A stretch of 64,000 bases of DNA from Mesorhizobium denitrificans (GTDB lineage: Bacteria > Pseudomonadota > Alphaproteobacteria > Rhizobiales > Rhizobiaceae), in the NCBI RefSeq assembly GCF_003403035.1, contig NZ_QURN01000008.1, positions 1 through 64,000 on the forward strand. Reading direction: 5' to 3'. Within the stretch, counting starts at the first letter, position 1. The number at the start of each line of letters is the position of its first letter. A model generated the notes under the pieces. The model was not told the origin of the DNA and made no database searches. It saw only the letters and a program-made list of their open reading frames with translations. This document shows, piece after piece, positions 49,981 through 59,243 of the stretch. Made by a program: the position numbers and the translations under genes.

Positions 49981-50703
49981 CTATTCGTCCGAAACGACCG
50001 TGCAACGACCGCCACCGCGCAGGATTTGACCCAGACCACCCTGCTCATGAATTGAATAGACGATTATCGGAATGTGGTTTTCACGCGCAAGGGCAATCGC
50101 GGCAGTATCCATGATCGCAAGCCCGCGGCTAATCACTTCCTTATGTGTGATGTGCTCGAAGCGCGTCGCCGTTGGGTCCTTCTTGGGATCTGCCGAATAG
50201 ACGCCATCGACCTGCGTGCCTTTGAACAGCGCATCCGCTCCAATCTCTGCGGCACGCAGCGCGGCCGCGGAATCCGTTGTGAAGAACGGGTTGCCAGTGC
50301 CGCCCGCAAAAATCACAACCTTCCCGGCATTCATATAGGCGGTCGCCTGTCGTTGCGAAAAGCTTTCGCAAAGCTCCGGCATCGCGATGGCTGAGAGCAC
50401 TACGGCATCGACGCCGATCTTTATAAGCGAGGTGCGCAGGGCGAGCGAATTGATGACCGTTGCCAACATGCCCATGTGGTCGCCGGTAACGCGGTCACCG
50501 CCTTTGGACGCGACAGCAACACCGCGGAAGATGTTGCCGCCACCAATTACGACGCCAACCTCGACGCCGAGCTTGCGCGCTTCCGCAATGTCGGACGCGA
50601 TGCGATCGACAACAGAAACATCAATGCCGAAATGCTGGTCGCCCATCAGCGCCTCACCCGAGGCTTTGAGAAGAATTCGCCGATATTTGGGCTGGCCCGT
50701 CAT
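49981..50703 (-). CDS. pyrH: UMP kinase
   Basis: PyrH phosphorylates UMP to UDP and is allosterically regulated by UTP/GTP in most bacteria. The 240-residue amino-acid-kinase fold has YRRILLKASGEALMG, VIGGGNIFRG, DHMGMLATVINSLAL and GTGNPFFTTDSAAALRA. GAGGA lies near the ATG. A long inverted repeat precedes it after tsf. Confidence 0.97.
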   Translation of the reverse strand: MTGQPKYRRILLKASGEALMGDQHFGIDVSVVDRIASDIAEARKLGVEVGVVIGGGNIFRGVAVASKGGDRVTGDHMGMLATVINSLALRTSLIKIGVDAVVLSAIAMPELCESFSQRQATAYMNAGKVVIFAGGTGNPFFTTDSAAALRAAEIGADALFKGTQVDGVYSADPKKDPTATRFEHITHKEVISRGLAIMDTAAIALARENHIPIIVYSIHEQGGLGQILRGGGRCTVVSDE

Positions 50704-50775
50704 TGTGTCCTCGAACTGCTCACTTGCTGCAATCGCCGGAAGTGCCGCTTGGTGATGAAACCGGTTGCCGGATAC

Positions 50776-50811
50776 ACGACGGGCGCCGCGATGTCACGCG
50801 GCGCCCGTCGT
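50776..50811. terminator. 15-bp perfect hairpin between tsf and pyrH
   Basis: ACGACGGGCGCCGCG and CGCGGCGCCCGTCGT pair without mismatch around the loop ATGTCA. It lies 25 bp past the tsf stop and lacks a T tract on the pyrH side, so it is not a classical terminator; a message-processing or stabilising role is possible. Confidence 0.6.
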
Positions 50812-50836
50812 AAAATGCGTATGAAAAGTGGTTTGC

Positions 50837-51760
50837 TTACTTCTTGACCGCAGCAGCGACTTCAGCAGCGAAATCGCTTTCTTCCTTCTCGATGCCTTCG
50901 CCGAGAGCAAAGCGCACAAAGCCGGTGATCTTTGCCGGAGCACCGATTTCCTTTTCCGCCGCCTTGAGCGCGGCTTCAACGGTCAGGTCGGGGTTCATCA
51001 CGAATGCCTGCTTTAGCAGAACGACTTCTTCGTAGAACTTGCGAAGACGGCCTTCGACCATCTTTTCGATGATATTCTCCGGCTTGCCGGATGCGCGAGC
51101 CTGATCCGAGAAGATCGCCTTTTCGCGCTCGACAGCGGCTGGATCCAGCGCGTCCACGTCCAGCGAAAGCGGGTTGGTTGCAGCAACGTGCATCGCGACC
51201 TGACGCGCAAAAGCCTTGGCCGCTGCCGCATTGCCCGTCGTTTCAATCGCCACGAGCACGCCGAGCTTGCCGAGATTGTCGGCTACGCCATTGTGAATGT
51301 AGGTCGCAACACTACCATGCTCCACGCCGAGACGTGCTGCACGGCGGAAGCTCATGTTTTCGCCGATGGTGCCGACTGCGTCCTTGATGGTGTCCGTCAC
51401 CGACTTGTCGGAATGCGGATACTTTGCGGCCGCCGTCTTGGCCGTGTCGCCGCCATGGGCAAGCGCAACCTTGGCAACATTGCGCACCAGATCCTGGAAA
51501 GCTTCGTTGCGAGCAACGAAGTCGGTCTCGGAATTGACCTCCACGACGACTGCTTCATGCAAGCCTGCATCGATTCCGATCAAGCCTTCTGCTGCGGTAC
51601 GGCCAGCCTTCTTGTCAGCCTTGGCGATACCCTTCTTGCGCAGCCAATCTACGGCGGCGTCCATGTCGCCATTCGTCTCGGCCAGCGCGGCCTTGCAGTC
51701 CATCATGCCTGCGCCGGTGAGTTCACGCAGTTCCTTAACCTGTGCAGCAGAAATGCTCAT
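50837..51760 (-). CDS. tsf: Elongation factor Ts
   Basis: EF-Ts recharges EF-Tu with GTP. The 307-residue protein has [34 protein letters not shown], the EF-Tu contact segment [16 protein letters not shown] and a two-part dimerisation core. ATG 51760 follows GAGG. rpsB is immediately upstream. Confidence 0.98.
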   Translation of the reverse strand: MSISAAQVKELRELTGAGMMDCKAALAETNGDMDAAVDWLRKKGIAKADKKAGRTAAEGLIGIDAGLHEAVVVEVNSETDFVARNEAFQDLVRNVAKVALAHGGDTAKTAAAKYPHSDKSVTDTIKDAVGTIGENMSFRRAARLGVEHGSVATYIHNGVADNLGKLGVLVAIETTGNAAAAKAFARQVAMHVAATNPLSLDVDALDPAAVEREKAIFSDQARASGKPENIIEKMVEGRLRKFYEEVVLLKQAFVMNPDLTVEAALKAAEKEIGAPAKITGFVRFALGEGIEKEESDFAAEVAAAVKK

Positions 51761-51849
51761 CTTTGCCTCTTCGTGTCTTGCAATGCGCGAGCGCACCACC
51801 GGAAACCGACGATGCGCTGCACGTAACGCCTTCAAGCGTCAAATTCATG

Positions 51850-51875
51850 AAAGCAAAGGGCCGCAGACGCGGCCC
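51850..51875 (-). terminator. Partial terminator between rpsB and tsf
   Basis: On the minus strand GGGCCGC pairs with GCGGCCC around GTCT, followed by TTTGCTTTC. It is 17 bp after the rpsB stop and probably reduces but does not block transcription into tsf. Confidence 0.65.
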
Positions 51876-51891
51876 TCGCCAATGCGGCGGC

Positions 51892-52677
51892 TTACGCCTC
51901 CGGCTTGTCCTCAGCGGGTGCGTCTTCCAACGTCGGCTCAACCGGAGCCACTGAGGAAGCGCCAACGTCGATACCAAGACCGCCCTGCTGGCGTGCAATA
52001 CCGTCAATCGCAGCCTTTGCGATGAGGTCGCAATACAGCTGGATCGCGCGGGCAGCGTCGTCGTTGCCCGGAATTGGGAAATCGATCTGATCTGGATCGC
52101 AATTGCTGTCGATCACGGCGACAACCGGGATGCCGAGACGTTTGGCTTCCTGAATGGCAATCGCTTCCTTGTTGGTATCGATCACGAACATCAGGTCCGG
52201 CGTCGAACCCATTTCCTTGATACCGCCGAGAGCCTTGTTCAGCTTCTCGCGTTCACGGTCGAGGTTCAGACGTTCCTTCTTGGTGAAGCCCGAAGCATCG
52301 CCACCGGCGAGAATTTCGTCGAGCTTGCGCAGGCGCTGGATCGAGTTGGAAATCGTCTTCCAGTTGGTGAGCATGCCGCCCAGCCAACGCGCGTTGACGT
52401 AATACTGGGCCGAACGGCTGGCAGCATCGGCCACGATGTCCGAAGCCTGGCGCTTGGTGCCGACGAACAGGACGCGACCGCCCTTGGCGACAACGTCCGA
52501 AACCTGCTTCAACGCGTTATGAAGAAGCGGAACGGTCTGCGACAGGTCGATGATGTGAATGTTGTTGCGTGCGCCGTAGATGTACGACGCCATTTTCGGG
52601 TTCCAGCGATGCGTCTGGTGGCCGAAGTGAACGCCAGCTTCAAGCAGCTGACGCATGGAGAAATCTGGCAGAGCCAT
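51892..52677 (-). CDS. rpsB: 30S ribosomal protein S2
   Basis: S2 binds the head of the small subunit. The 261-residue protein has [55 protein letters not shown] and [18 protein letters not shown]. The C terminus has an acidic, Pro-containing extension (about 232-261) common in alphaproteobacteria. GGAAAGGAAA lies before the ATG, and a leader of nearly 200 bp separates it from the EipB-like gene. Confidence 0.98.
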   Translation of the reverse strand: MALPDFSMRQLLEAGVHFGHQTHRWNPKMASYIYGARNNIHIIDLSQTVPLLHNALKQVSDVVAKGGRVLFVGTKRQASDIVADAASRSAQYYVNARWLGGMLTNWKTISNSIQRLRKLDEILAGGDASGFTKKERLNLDREREKLNKALGGIKEMGSTPDLMFVIDTNKEAIAIQEAKRLGIPVVAVIDSNCDPDQIDFPIPGNDDAARAIQLYCDLIAKAAIDGIARQQGGLGIDVGASSVAPVEPTLEDAPAEDKPEA

Positions 52678-52874
52678 GCTTTATTTTCCTTTCCGGTTGG
52701 CCTCCACGGACGTCTGACAGCTTCGGCTCGAACCGCACGAAAGAGATTACTTTCGGAGATTTTGCCTGTACCGCCACCGGAGGTCTCCGCCGGATTTCTC
52801 CCGGTCGAACACCCAAAGTCCGTGTGTGGAATGGCGCGGCATATAGATGGTGCGCACCGATATTGCAACCCCGC

Positions 52875-53690
52875 CTATTTTTGCGGGCAGGATTTAGGTT
52901 CGGGCAGCAGCGCCAGATTGACCAGCTTCCCCTTCATGGAAAAGTCGCCATAGTCCATCACGAGGTCGCGCGTCACGCCATTTGGATGCAGCTTGAAGGA
53001 GATTCGATATTCCGGCAGCTCTTCTCCGCCGTCATCATGCATGTCGAAATATGCAATATCGACCGGCCAAAAGCTGTCTTTGCCCAGCAGTTTCAAATCA
53101 GCTTTGATTTCCGGGTCGTCCGCCTTGGGTTCGGCCTTCTTGCCCACCACCACGGTCGTGGTCATGACGCGATCGCCATCCTCGGAGCCGTCGAACAGCG
53201 TTGTCTCGAAGAAGTTCTCGCCCTTGTCTGCCTTGCCAAGCAATTCAAGCAGATGCTGCGTTGGAAACTGCGTCGATGCCAGTTCGAGCGATTCCTTTTC
53301 CGGCTTTTCGATCTTCACATGCAGGCCGTTTGGCTCTTTGGTAGCCGTCCCCCGCAATTCCTTGTCCAAACTGCTGTCGACATAGGATTTCGTGACAAAG
53401 CTGAAGTTCTTGCCCTCACCATCCTCGAACGTGGTGGTTTGCTGATCGGTCATACGGCTAACATCGCGCGTATCTATCTGGGTTACAAAGCGAAAGTTCA
53501 CCGTGTACCCCTCGCAAGGCGATCCATTGAACTCGTAGACCATGCGTCCGGCCAAACCTGTTATGCCGGAGCGGTCGCTCGCCTTGTCCAGCGCCAGATC
53601 ATATACTGCGCGATGCGGAACGAGTTGCGGCCCGGCCACAGCGGGAGCGGCGGATGCGGCAAGTATGAGAAAAGCAGCGGCTCGGCGCAT
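52875..53690 (-). CDS. eipB: EipB-like cell-envelope protein (DUF1849)
   Basis: This 271-residue periplasmic protein has a signal peptide ending PAVAG and a beta-rich mature domain. It has the family blocks LVPHRAVYDLALDKASDRSGI, GRMVYEFNGSPCEGYTVNFRFVTQI and the C-terminal DFSMKGKLVNLALLPEPKSC. The Cys pair (one near residue 60, one near the end) matches the conserved disulfide of Brucella EipB, which folds as a spiral beta barrel and supports envelope integrity and lipoprotein/lipopolysaccharide-related fitness. ATG 53690 follows GGAG. The longer open frame adds an unlike N terminus. Confidence 0.78.
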   Translation of the reverse strand: MRRAAAFLILAASAAPAVAGPQLVPHRAVYDLALDKASDRSGITGLAGRMVYEFNGSPCEGYTVNFRFVTQIDTRDVSRMTDQQTTTFEDGEGKNFSFVTKSYVDSSLDKELRGTATKEPNGLHVKIEKPEKESLELASTQFPTQHLLELLGKADKGENFFETTLFDGSEDGDRVMTTTVVVGKKAEPKADDPEIKADLKLLGKDSFWPVDIAYFDMHDDGGEELPEYRISFKLHPNGVTRDLVMDYGDFSMKGKLVNLALLPEPKSCPQK

Positions 53691-53837
53691 AGGTTCTCCG
53701 GCAAAAGACTCCGGGTCACGAACGCCCGAGTCTGTGAATGATCCGGCATAGCCTAAAAAAAGTCGTGGCGTAAGCGAGGCAAAAAGAGCAGTTTCCGCCC
53801 CGGATTGTGCAAACCGCACATAGAACAGGAAAGAATT

Positions 53838-54302
53838 ATGACCGATAAGATTGAAAAGCGCCTCGCCGAAATGGGCGTCACCATTCCAGCAGCAGCAGCC
53901 CCGGCCGCCAACTACGTGCCATTCATGCAGTCAGGCAACCTTCTGCTCACGGCAGGCCAGCTTCCCCTGAAAGATGGAAAGCTAGCGGTGAGTGGCTTGC
54001 TGGGGCGTGATGTGGATGTGGCTGCCGGCAAGGAGGCGGCGAAATATTGCGCCATCAATATTCTTGCACAGGTCAAAGCGGCGCTTGGGAGCCTCGACCG
54101 CATCGGCAAGCTGGTCAAGATCACGGTTTTCGTGGCGTCGGATGCCAGCTTCAATGAACAGCATCTTGTTGCGAATGGCGCGTCGGATTTTCTGGCGGAA
54201 GCGCTCGGTGACAAGGGCAAGCACGCACGTTCGGCCGTTGGCGTCGCCTCGCTCCCCCTCAACGCGTCGGTCGAAATTGAAGCAATCGTAGAAGTAGCGT
54301 AG
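53838..54302 (+). CDS. RidA family protein
   Basis: This 154-residue protein is of the longer YjgF/RidA type. RidA enzymes deaminate reactive 2-aminoacrylate-type enamines, protecting PLP enzymes. The fold elements NYVPFMQSGNLLLTAGQLPLKDG, AAKYCAINILAQVKAALGSLDRI and the C-terminal ASLPLNASVEIEAIVEVA are visible. The catalytic Arg is replaced in the long subfamily, so deaminase activity is not certain. ATG 53838 follows AGGAAAG. The GDPD gene starts 6 bp after the stop. Confidence 0.88.
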   Translation: MTDKIEKRLAEMGVTIPAAAAPAANYVPFMQSGNLLLTAGQLPLKDGKLAVSGLLGRDVDVAAGKEAAKYCAINILAQVKAALGSLDRIGKLVKITVFVASDASFNEQHLVANGASDFLAEALGDKGKHARSAVGVASLPLNASVEIEAIVEVA

Positions 54303-54308
54303 CGCGCC

Positions 54309-55037
54309 ATGTCCAAAACCGATCTTGCCTGGCTTACCGAGCGCCCTATCGCGCATCGCGGTCTTCACGATCTCAATCATGAGGTCTGGGAAAATACGCT
54401 TTCCGCATTCAAGCGCGCGGCCAAGAAGAACTTCGCGATTGAATGCGACGTTCACCTCACCGCCGATAATGAAGTTGTGGTGTTCCACGACAATGCGTTG
54501 GGCAGGCTGACGGGCACAGACGGTTTTATTTCACAGCGCACAGCGGCCGAAATGACGGCGCTGCGGGTGGGTGGCACCAAAGACCATCCGCCCCTCCTCT
54601 CCCAACTTCTCGATACGGTCGACGGCAAGGTGCCGCTCATCATCGAGTTGAAAGGCATTCCCGGTTACGATGACGGCCTTGTCGAGGCCGTCGGTCGGCA
54701 GTTGGAGCACTACCAGGGCAAAGTCGCCATCATGTCGTTCGATCACTGGCTGATCCGCCAATTCCCGAAACTGCCGGACATCCCAGCGGGACTCACCGCT
54801 CTCGGCACCGACAATAAGGACTTCGAGGCGCATTTCTCCATGCTTGGTCATGGCATCGATTTCGTGTCGTATTGCCTCGCGCACCTGCCCAACCCATTCG
54901 TCACCTATATCCGCAAACGGCTGAAGATGCCGCTCATAACGTGGACCGTGCGCGACGAAGCAGCCATGCGGTTCAGTGCGCAGCATCATGGGCAGATTAC
55001 CTTTGAGGGATTCGACCCCGAAATTGCCGTGGCATAG
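54309..55037 (+). CDS. Glycerophosphodiester phosphodiesterase
   Basis: This 242-residue cytoplasmic TIM barrel hydrolyses deacylated phospholipids (glycerophosphodiesters) to glycerol 3-phosphate. It has the catalytic HRG start IAHRGLHD, ENTLSAFKRA, the metal-binding Glu-Cys-Asp-Val-His block IECDVHLTADNEVVVFHD and the second His-containing FHDNALGRLT. No signal peptide. Translational run RidA-GDPD-FemAB-like, with 40 bp to the next gene. Confidence 0.92.
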   Translation: MSKTDLAWLTERPIAHRGLHDLNHEVWENTLSAFKRAAKKNFAIECDVHLTADNEVVVFHDNALGRLTGTDGFISQRTAAEMTALRVGGTKDHPPLLSQLLDTVDGKVPLIIELKGIPGYDDGLVEAVGRQLEHYQGKVAIMSFDHWLIRQFPKLPDIPAGLTALGTDNKDFEAHFSMLGHGIDFVSYCLAHLPNPFVTYIRKRLKMPLITWTVRDEAAMRFSAQHHGQITFEGFDPEIAVA

Positions 55038-55077
55038 CGCCTTGTCAGCGCCGTATGGCGATGCCACCTAATGCTGC

Positions 55078-56283
55078 ATGGATGATTTGAAGCAAGACAA
55101 GGATGCGGCTGGCGGGGAGTATTCCCTTCAAATGGCTTCCAGCATCGGCGCCTTCACGCGCGCCGAATGGGAAGGCTTGGCCGGAACCTCGCGAGATAAA
55201 TCATCCGGCACTTATAACCCATTCATTTCATATGATTTTTTGACCGCGCTTGAGGAGTCTGCCTGCGCTGTCAGTAAGACTGGTTGGCAGGGTTGCCACC
55301 TGCGTCTTGAGGGCGCAGATGGCAAGCTTGTTGGCGCTGTGCCCTGTTACGCGAAGCCTCACAGCCAAGGCGAATACGTGTTCGATCACGGTTGGGCTGA
55401 TGCGCTGGAACGCGCTGGTGGCAATTATTACCCCAAACTGCAATCGTCTGTGCCGTTCACGCCCGTAACGGGGCCGCGATTGCTGGTTCGGCAAGACGCC
55501 GACAGCGCGTCCGTCAAGGCCACGCTTGCCTCCGGTCTTCGCAGTGCCACCAATCGGCTTGGCGTATCGTCCGCCCATGTCACGTTCGCGGAAGAGGCTG
55601 ACGTTGCCGCGCTTACGAGCGCTGGCTTTCTGGAGCGCGTCGATCAGCAGTTTCATTTCTTCAATCGCGGCTACGGCAGCTACGACGATTTTCTCGCGGA
55701 CCTTTCTTCGCGCAAACGCAAGGCGCTGAAAAAGGAACGTCGCGAGGCGCTATCTGCCGGCATCACGGTCGAATGGCTGACCGGGACAGACATTACAGAA
55801 GAGGCATGGGACAGTTTCTTCCGCTTTTACATGGACACCGGCGGGCGCAAATGGGGTCGCCCTTATCTCAACCGCCGCTTCTTCGCTCTGATTGGCGAGC
55901 GTATGGCGAATGACATCCTGCTCGTCATGGCGAAGCGCGACGGGCGCTATATTGCCGGGGCGATCAATTTTATTGGCTCCGACCGTCTGTATGGGCGCAA
56001 CTGGGGCTGCATCGAAGACCACCCCTTCCTGCATTTCGAGATCTGCTACCACCAAGCCATCGATTTCGCGATTTCGCGCAAACTCGCGGTCGTCGAGGCG
56101 GGTGCGCAGGGTGAGCACAAGCTGTCGCGGGGTTATGTCCCGGTGCCCATGCATTCCGCGCATTTCATCCGCCATCCCGGTTTGCGGCGCGCGGTTGCCG
56201 ACTATCTTATTCGCGAGCGGCAGGAAGCCGAGGCTGTCAGTGCGTACTACAGCGAGCATACCCCATTTCGCAAAGACGAATGA
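55078..56283 (+). CDS. FemAB-like GNAT superfamily protein (peptidoglycan biosynthesis-related family)
   Basis: This 401-residue protein belongs to the family often described as peptidogalycan biosynthesis/FemAB-like. It has two acetyltransferase-like halves: an N-terminal domain with NPFISYDFLTALEES and GCHLRLEGADGKLVGAVPCYAK, and a C-terminal domain with RKRKALKKERREALSAGITVEWLTG and KWGRPYLNRRFFALIGERMAND. The substrate is unknown; an amino-acyl transfer to a carrier is inferred from fold only. No signal peptide. It follows GDPD by 40 bp. Confidence 0.82.
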   Translation: MDDLKQDKDAAGGEYSLQMASSIGAFTRAEWEGLAGTSRDKSSGTYNPFISYDFLTALEESACAVSKTGWQGCHLRLEGADGKLVGAVPCYAKPHSQGEYVFDHGWADALERAGGNYYPKLQSSVPFTPVTGPRLLVRQDADSASVKATLASGLRSATNRLGVSSAHVTFAEEADVAALTSAGFLERVDQQFHFFNRGYGSYDDFLADLSSRKRKALKKERREALSAGITVEWLTGTDITEEAWDSFFRFYMDTGGRKWGRPYLNRRFFALIGERMANDILLVMAKRDGRYIAGAINFIGSDRLYGRNWGCIEDHPFLHFEICYHQAIDFAISRKLAVVEAGAQGEHKLSRGYVPVPMHSAHFIRHPGLRRAVADYLIRERQEAEAVSAYYSEHTPFRKDE

Positions 56284-56285
56284 GG

Positions 56286-56621
56286 TTAGTGCGCCACGGA
56301 ATTTGAGAACAGGTTGATAACTGCGACGCCAGCGATAATCAGCGCCATGCCGATCAAAGCCGGGGCATCCAGCACCTGCCGAAATACAATCCAGCCAATT
56401 GCGGAAATGAACACAATGCCCGCGCCGGACCAGATCGCATAAACCACACCCATCGGCAGAACGCGCAAGCTTAGCGCAAGAAAGTAGAAAGCGAAGCCGT
56501 AGGCGACCAGCGACACGATAGTGGGAACGAGCCGCGTAAAACCTGCTGTTTCTTTAAGCGCCGAAGTGCCGACAACCTCGAAGCCGATCGCAACGATCAG
56601 CCAGACATAAGTCCAGTTCAT
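56286..56621 (-). CDS. Small multidrug resistance (SMR) family transporter
   Basis: This 111-residue four-helix protein resembles EmrE/Sug proteins. The essential membrane-embedded Glu is in VAIGFEVVGTSALK (about residue 14), and GFAFYFLALSLRVLPMGVVYAIWSGAG matches the signature of helices 2-3. It exports cationic compounds or guanidinium by proton exchange; which is not decided by the sequence. ATG 56621 follows GGAAG. It diverges from the HIT gene. Confidence 0.92.
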   Translation of the reverse strand: MNWTYVWLIVAIGFEVVGTSALKETAGFTRLVPTIVSLVAYGFAFYFLALSLRVLPMGVVYAIWSGAGIVFISAIGWIVFRQVLDAPALIGMALIIAGVAVINLFSNSVAH

Positions 56622-56701
56622 GATAAAATCGCTTCCAAATTGGTTGACGCAGTGGCTACGGCGACAAAAAGCTGTCATCAACACTGCGTAGCGAGGCTGA
56701 T

Positions 56702-57130
56702 ATGACTGCAAAACAATATGATTCCAACAATGTTTTCGCAAAAATCTTGCGGGGCGAAATGCCCGCACACAAGATTTATGAGGACGAAGACACGTTTGCC
56801 TTCATGGACATCATGCCGCGCGGTCCCGGTCATTGTCTGGTGATTCCAAAGCGCCCTGCCCGCAACATTCTGGACATTGAGCCCGACAGTCTCGCAACTG
56901 TCGCCCGTACCACGCAGAAAATTGCAAAAGCCGTAGTCAAAGCGTTCAATGCAGATGGCGTGACCGTCCAGCAATTCAACGAAAGCGCCGGCGGCCAGAT
57001 CGTGTTTCACCTGCACATGCACATTATTCCGCGCTTTGAAGGTGTTGCGCTCAATCCGCCAGGCGGCCCGATGGAAGACAGCACCGTTTTGGCGGCCAAT
57101 GCTGAAAAGATCGCCAAGGCGATCGCTTGA
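56702..57130 (+). CDS. HIT family nucleotide hydrolase
   Basis: This 142-residue histidine-triad protein hydrolyses nucleoside phosphoramidates or related nucleotides. It has NVFAKILRGEMPAHKIYEDEDTFAFMDIMP at the N terminus and the HxHxHxx motif in HLHMHIIPRF near residues 104-113. GAGG precedes the ATG. It lies between two transport genes on the other strand. Confidence 0.95.
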   Translation: MTAKQYDSNNVFAKILRGEMPAHKIYEDEDTFAFMDIMPRGPGHCLVIPKRPARNILDIEPDSLATVARTTQKIAKAVVKAFNADGVTVQQFNESAGGQIVFHLHMHIIPRFEGVALNPPGGPMEDSTVLAANAEKIAKAIA

Positions 57131-57132
57131 AC

Positions 57133-57480
57133 CTATCCCAATAGCAGCCCGGCAAAGAGCACGACCTCGGCTGCTGCGATGCCCACCACGATTCGACGCT
57201 GAACAAGCAGGTACGCGACGAAGCCCGCCGCCATCGCAACTATGCGCAATATTAACGATGTGTCCGCCAGCGCGCCGCTCGGAAACACGACCAGATTGCC
57301 GATAACTGCCGCGACAAGTGCCGTCGCTACACAGCGTATGAACACGATTACGTCTGAGTTTTCGGCCGCGCGCCCGCCGAAATACACGCCCAGATAACGC
57401 CAGACATCTGTTGCGAGCCACCCCGCGACGAGGATGAACAGATAGGGCCACCACCAATATTGCAGGGCAGTAAATGTCAT
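57133..57480 (-). CDS. AzlD family protein (branched-chain amino acid exporter small subunit)
   Basis: This 115-residue membrane protein has four hydrophobic segments and the C-terminal RIVAMAAGFVAYLLVQRRIVVGIAAAEVVLF region of AzlD. Its ATG overlaps the azlC-like stop (ATGA at 57477-57480), as expected for the two-subunit AzlCD exporter. A longer open frame adds 18 residues with no support. Confidence 0.85.
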   Translation of the reverse strand: MTFTALQYWWWPYLFILVAGWLATDVWRYLGVYFGGRAAENSDVIVFIRCVATALVAAVIGNLVVFPSGALADTSLILRIVAMAAGFVAYLLVQRRIVVGIAAAEVVLFAGLLLG

Positions 57481-58217
57481 GCGGAAATCTTTACCCGCCC
57501 AGCCTTGTGCCAGAGGAACGCCAACGAACCGCAAACAAATCCGGTAATCAACAAATCAAAGCTCGGCGCAACGAAATGCACCAGCGGCCCGCCAACGATC
57601 CCCAACCCCATAGCTACATGGGCAGCGCCTTCCCGCGCTGAACCCCAAAGCGAAGTCAAAAAGTAAATGGGCGTCAGCAGTAGAAGCCCTGCCATGACCA
57701 TCGGCGGAAAAGAATCGGCGAGAACATAGATCACGCCGACCAACACCATGTTCGCAAGCACCAGCGTACCGCCAAGTCCGGCATAAAAAGTGGTGCGCAT
57801 CTCGCGCGGCACACTGCTCAGCTGCTCCATCGCCAGCACCCAGGAGGTGATAGCCACGAAGTGCGACAGCGCGTAAAGCACCCATCGCGGTGTTCGCTCG
57901 GTTCGCATTTCCGGAACGAGCGCGACCACCATCGGCATCAGTCGGATCGAGGACAGCGCCACCGCGAACGCAGCCGCCGGCAAAGATGCACCGCTAAGAA
58001 TCGCTCCGATCAAAACAACCTTCGCGGGAAGCGCCCAGACCACGCCCACCATAAATACACTTTGCCACAGGGTCAGCCCGGCCGCCTTCGCCAAACCCGC
58101 AAAGCCAACGAAGGCGCTGGAAAGGATCAATCCCGGTATGGAAAAAGTAGCTCGCACACCGCGCAAATACCAATGGCGGCGGCTGTGTTCCTGTTCGTGC
58201 GGGAGAGTTGCAGACAT
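57477..58217 (-). CDS. AzlC family ABC-independent amino acid permease
   Basis: This 246-residue membrane protein has the AzlC signature around PGLILSSAFVGFAGLAKAAGLTLWQSVFMVGVVWALPAKVV. With AzlD it exports branched-chain amino acids or analogues by proton exchange. It starts with ATG after a weak site and is followed by the coupled azlD-like gene. The promoter lies in 58218-58296. Confidence 0.9.
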   Translation of the reverse strand: MSATLPHEQEHSRRHWYLRGVRATFSIPGLILSSAFVGFAGLAKAAGLTLWQSVFMVGVVWALPAKVVLIGAILSGASLPAAAFAVALSSIRLMPMVVALVPEMRTERTPRWVLYALSHFVAITSWVLAMEQLSSVPREMRTTFYAGLGGTLVLANMVLVGVIYVLADSFPPMVMAGLLLLTPIYFLTSLWGSAREGAAHVAMGLGIVGGPLVHFVAPSFDLLITGFVCGSLAFLWHKAGRVKISA

Positions 58218-58383
58218 TTAAAGCCGAATATCACGCTGCCAGTCATGAGTCAGTATGGTTGCTCCCCCTTCAAACAAATAGGATCAAATTCCTTGATTGA
58301 TGCGATATGTTCACGTATTGTTCTTTCTTCTTATTCATCAAATTGCCGGCCGACTTATCAGGCTTTCGGGAGTAGCCATTGCG

Positions 58384-59196
58384 ATGCATGCGATCAGCAC
58401 CCATAGTTCCGCGACGTTTCCTGGCCTGTCTACGGAGAAACCCGTGGTGAAGCGCAGACTGACGACCGTGTTATGCGCAGATGCGCGCGGCTATGCCGGC
58501 CAGATGCAGATCGACGAAGCAGGAACGCTGGAGCGTTTGCGCCGATATCGTTCGGTCATGTCCGAGCTTTTCGCCAGTCACGATGGACGAATGGTCAACA
58601 CATGGGGTGATTCGATTATCGCGGAGTTCGCCTCCGTTGTTGAGGCCGTGCGCTGTGCTGTCGAAATTCAGGAAGCTATCGGCTCCCAGAATGCCGACCT
58701 CTCCCAGGAACGACAGATGCAATTTCGCATCGGCATCAATCTGGGCGATGTGATTCAGGATGGCGACGACATTTACGGTGAGGGCGTGAACGCGGCTGCG
58801 CGGCTGGAATCTTTAGCCGAGCCCGGCGGGATCATGGTTTCAGAAACGGTTTATGCTCTCACCCATAAGCAGTTGAGTTTCACCTTCGACTTTGCCGCTC
58901 CGCGTCAGGTTAAAGGTCATGAGGCTCCGGTTTCTGGTTATCGTGTGCGCGTTCCGGGCAGCGACTTGGCGAGCGCCGAGTTTCAGGAGCCAGCGCTCCC
59001 GCCGCAACAGGGCAAACGGTCAGGGCTTATTGCCAGATATTTCGGCCCTTCCTCGACGGCGCGCATACCGCTCGTCATGATTGCCATGTTTTTCACGATC
59101 AATCTGGTCACAGGCATTGATAAGCCTTGGTTTATATACCCAGCCATACCGTTCGCGGCTTTAATTGTGCTGCGGGGTTTGCGTGGCTCAAAATGA
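58384..59196 (+). CDS. Class III adenylate/guanylate cyclase with C-terminal membrane helices
   Basis: This 270-residue protein begins with a class III cyclase domain (about 25-190). The first metal Asp is in LCADARGYAG, the second Asp in NTWGDSIIAEF, and the transition-state Asn/Arg are in GEGVNAAARLE. The Lys that usually selects ATP (V-K-T-x-G-D) is Asn here (MVNTWGD), a change seen in many rhizobial cyclases, so substrate choice is uncertain. After a short linker, two hydrophobic segments (about 225-265) anchor the C terminus, reversing the common order. ATG 58384 is preferred over a longer frame. Confidence 0.85.
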   Translation: MHAISTHSSATFPGLSTEKPVVKRRLTTVLCADARGYAGQMQIDEAGTLERLRRYRSVMSELFASHDGRMVNTWGDSIIAEFASVVEAVRCAVEIQEAIGSQNADLSQERQMQFRIGINLGDVIQDGDDIYGEGVNAAARLESLAEPGGIMVSETVYALTHKQLSFTFDFAAPRQVKGHEAPVSGYRVRVPGSDLASAEFQEPALPPQQGKRSGLIARYFGPSSTARIPLVMIAMFFTINLVTGIDKPWFIYPAIPFAALIVLRGLRGSK

Positions 59197-59226
59197 AAAA
59201 GCCGCCGGGTGTACCGGCGGCTTTTT
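59196..59226. terminator. Bidirectional terminator between the cyclase and clpA
   Basis: AAAAAGCCGCCGG and CCGGCGGCTTTTT pair over 13 bp around GTGTA, with T runs on both strands. It follows the cyclase stop directly and is 18 bp beyond the convergent clpA stop. Confidence 0.93.
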
Positions 59227-59243
59227 TTGCAAAGTTCAGTCTA

